Source of the DNA: Ecdyonurus torrentis
Taxonomy: Eukaryota > Arthropoda > Insecta > Ephemeroptera > Heptageniidae
Direction: 5' to 3'
NCBI GenBank assembly: GCA_949318235.1
Contig: OX439130.1
Coordinates: forward strand, 44,663,521 to 44,727,520
DNA: 64,000 nucleotides
Position 1 is the first letter of the stretch, and every line of letters begins with the position of its first letter. Shown here one piece after another: positions 62,151-64,000 of this stretch. A program made the translations under genes and the position numbers. The notes under the pieces were generated by a model. That model searched no databases. It saw only the letters and a list, made by a program, of their open reading frames with translations, and was not told where the DNA came from.

Positions 62151-64000
62151 ATTCTAAGATTCATGATATCCATGATCAATACTGTGCCACCAAATAATTC
62201 AAATTATCAATTTATTTATGATTCATGATTCATGACTAAAGCAAGATCACAAATCCTAAACAAAATAATGTCGCAAACCATACAGGCAAAACACAATAAT
62301 TATAATACTTAATAACCATTGCATTATAATCAGAACAAAGCGTAAATATTTAGACGCATTGCTTAAATATTGGCAATGACTGCAATGAGAGACACTTGTT
62401 GGATTTTCAGAAGAAAAAAATTGCTTTTTTAATAAATATGTATGTACTATGTACAGTACTTAAAAAAAATCAAGAATTTATTATTATTATTATTATTTTT
62501 AATATCTGTGTCATAAGTTGTATGTCCATGATATAAACGTGTAAGAAATAATAATAGCAAGATTGTTGTGTCATAATTCTAAAACATGTTTTTTTTAGCA
62601 GTGTTCAGTTTTTAACCTAATTCCTAAATTATTTTTAAATGAGTGGGTTTACCGTTACGCAACTGAAAAATTGATTTTAGTTGGTCAAAATAATGTATAG
62701 TATATGATATATAAATTTGTCATGCGTCGAATAAAAAATTAACATATTTATAAAAAATTGATGAAGGACGTGGTTCATATTGTAATCAACTTATGAATTG
62801 AAAGCATTTAATTCTAACGTATAATATTGAGTACACCCTTATATGATAATTTATTAATTATATATTATGTTTATATAATTCTGTTCATTTTTAAATATAT
62901 ACTTGTCACAAAAGTTTAATGAGAAATTTCAAGTAGTAAAAATAAATTTTTTACAATTGTACCAACATCGCCGCCTAATTAACGAATATCCACTATTTTT
63001 GTATCATTATTTTTTTTACATAATTTGATTCTTTGGCTCGTTTCCCCTTCTTTATCATAACGAAAAGTTATAAAGCAACATCTAATAAATGAGTGACATG
63101 TGATCTATTATATAATTCTTCCTCGCTCGACACAGGCGTATATACTTGGTGAGTGACGTGCAGAAAAAGAATAATAAACGAAATATTGGATGACATAAAC
63201 CTTATCTTATCAACGGAGGACAGATGGTGTAAATATTGAAAAGATACTTGCATCGATCTTTTTGCACATAATATATCCGAGGGTGTATCATAAACTGATG
63301 TAGTTTCTATACGAACTTATTTCCACTGCGCAATAAGTCGTTTAATATACGAGTACTTCAACACTTCGCACATTTAACAAGGAACGGACAAAAAATAAAT
63401 ACACAATAATGATACACTATAGCCTATTTTTAGTAATATTTATTTATTATAACATAATTTATGCTATACTTTATAATAATTATGCTTCATAGTATAAATA
63501 TTATATTTTACAGCAGAATTGTTCCTTCTGCTCTAGTTTCACAACATGCATATGATAATACGTAATATAAATGCAGCCTAAATAACGTTATTTTTTTTCT
63601 TTCCGTGTATTGTACAATGTACAGTATAATAATGCAAGGGGTTATTTTAATTTTTGTAAAATTCTATAACTTAAATTATAATAAGTATAATAACTATTGT
63701 TCTTTATATAAGTATTCAGAAGTAGAAAAGATCTTTCTCTTCAAATTGCTGTTTGGATTTTAGTCTGTTCTTTTAAAAAAGTATAAAACTTTTACTAACA
63801 CGAAGGAGTATGGGGGTGAAATTTAAAAGTTCAATTATAAAAAAACACTTACTCTCACGTCAGGGGGAAAAAACACTTTTTTTTTCTTCACACACTTTCT
63901 CAATTACAATTGCAGTTCTCTTTGCTTGACCCGTGGCTCTTTGAATATAAAATCAACTTACAAAAAAAAAGTGAATTATTTTATTATATTATAAGAGAAC

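Larger units (their letters stand above)
42911..64000. other. Gene-free AT-rich stretch
   Basis: No convincing exon, tRNA or element end. Contains many A/T homopolymers (for example 43979-43999, 45019-45047, 49498-49523), CT arrays, a CRE TGACGTCA at 53513-53520 in a GC-richer patch reaching 53680, another patch at 51540-51740, and paired CACGTG E-boxes at about 60572 and 60594. Short frames here are mostly tracts of simple sequence. Confidence 0.45.

Overview
The window is AT-rich eukaryotic DNA. It is dense in (TA)n, (CT/GA)n and homopolymer tracts, small foldback (MITE-like) elements and long gene-free stretches. An intron-rich animal gene and a eukaryotic tRNA-Cys show it is metazoan nuclear DNA. 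TCAGT-type initiators, including one below a TATA box in a transposon promoter, lean towards an arthropod, perhaps a crustacean. That assignment is inference.

The only complete protein gene I can reconstruct is on the + strand at 7463-19763. It is an 11-exon orthologue of GCNA (germ cell nuclear acidic protein, also ACRC): an SprT-like HExxH metalloprotease with a very long acidic disordered N-terminus, a CxxC/CxxC zinc ribbon and a C-terminal HMG-box-like segment. All ten introns have GT/AG ends and the reading phase is kept across every junction, giving 1312 residues. The true start lies in a small upstream exon, not at the first Met of the 2.7-kb open frame. A tRNA-Cys(GCA) lies about 0.6 kb upstream.

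The GCNA locus is full of mobile DNA. There is a near-perfect hairpin just upstream of the coding start, a MITE in intron 1, a foldback in intron 3, a Tc1/mariner-type MITE against exon 8, a Penelope-like fragment on the minus strand in intron 9 and a roughly 0.8-kb foldback element in intron 10. Intron 2 holds the most striking object: a roughly 650-bp element bounded by a 14-bp direct repeat. Its 161-bp inverted arms enclose a CCAAT box, a TATA box, an initiator and a canonical type I hammerhead ribozyme. Its 3' end resembles that of the Penelope-like fragment in intron 9.

Region by region: 1-6794 has no coding gene, but there are two candidate minus-strand promoters or leader exons (about 0.95-1.2 kb and 5.0-5.2 kb, the second with an RFX-type X-box) and a long (TA)n array. 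19.8-21.5 kb is GCNA 3' flank. 21.49-23.23 kb is an element with inverted ends and many palindromic GGAATGCATTCC-like motifs. 23.4-23.8 kb is a GC-richer promoter/leader-exon candidate ending in a strong splice donor. 23.8-64 kb has no convincing coding exon. It holds a second promoter/leader-like stretch with a donor (42.6-42.9 kb), isolated GC-richer islands with CRE, E-box and nuclear-receptor-like motifs, and a perfect 60-bp palindrome. The simplest reading is a large first intron of a developmentally regulated gene whose coding exons lie beyond the window.
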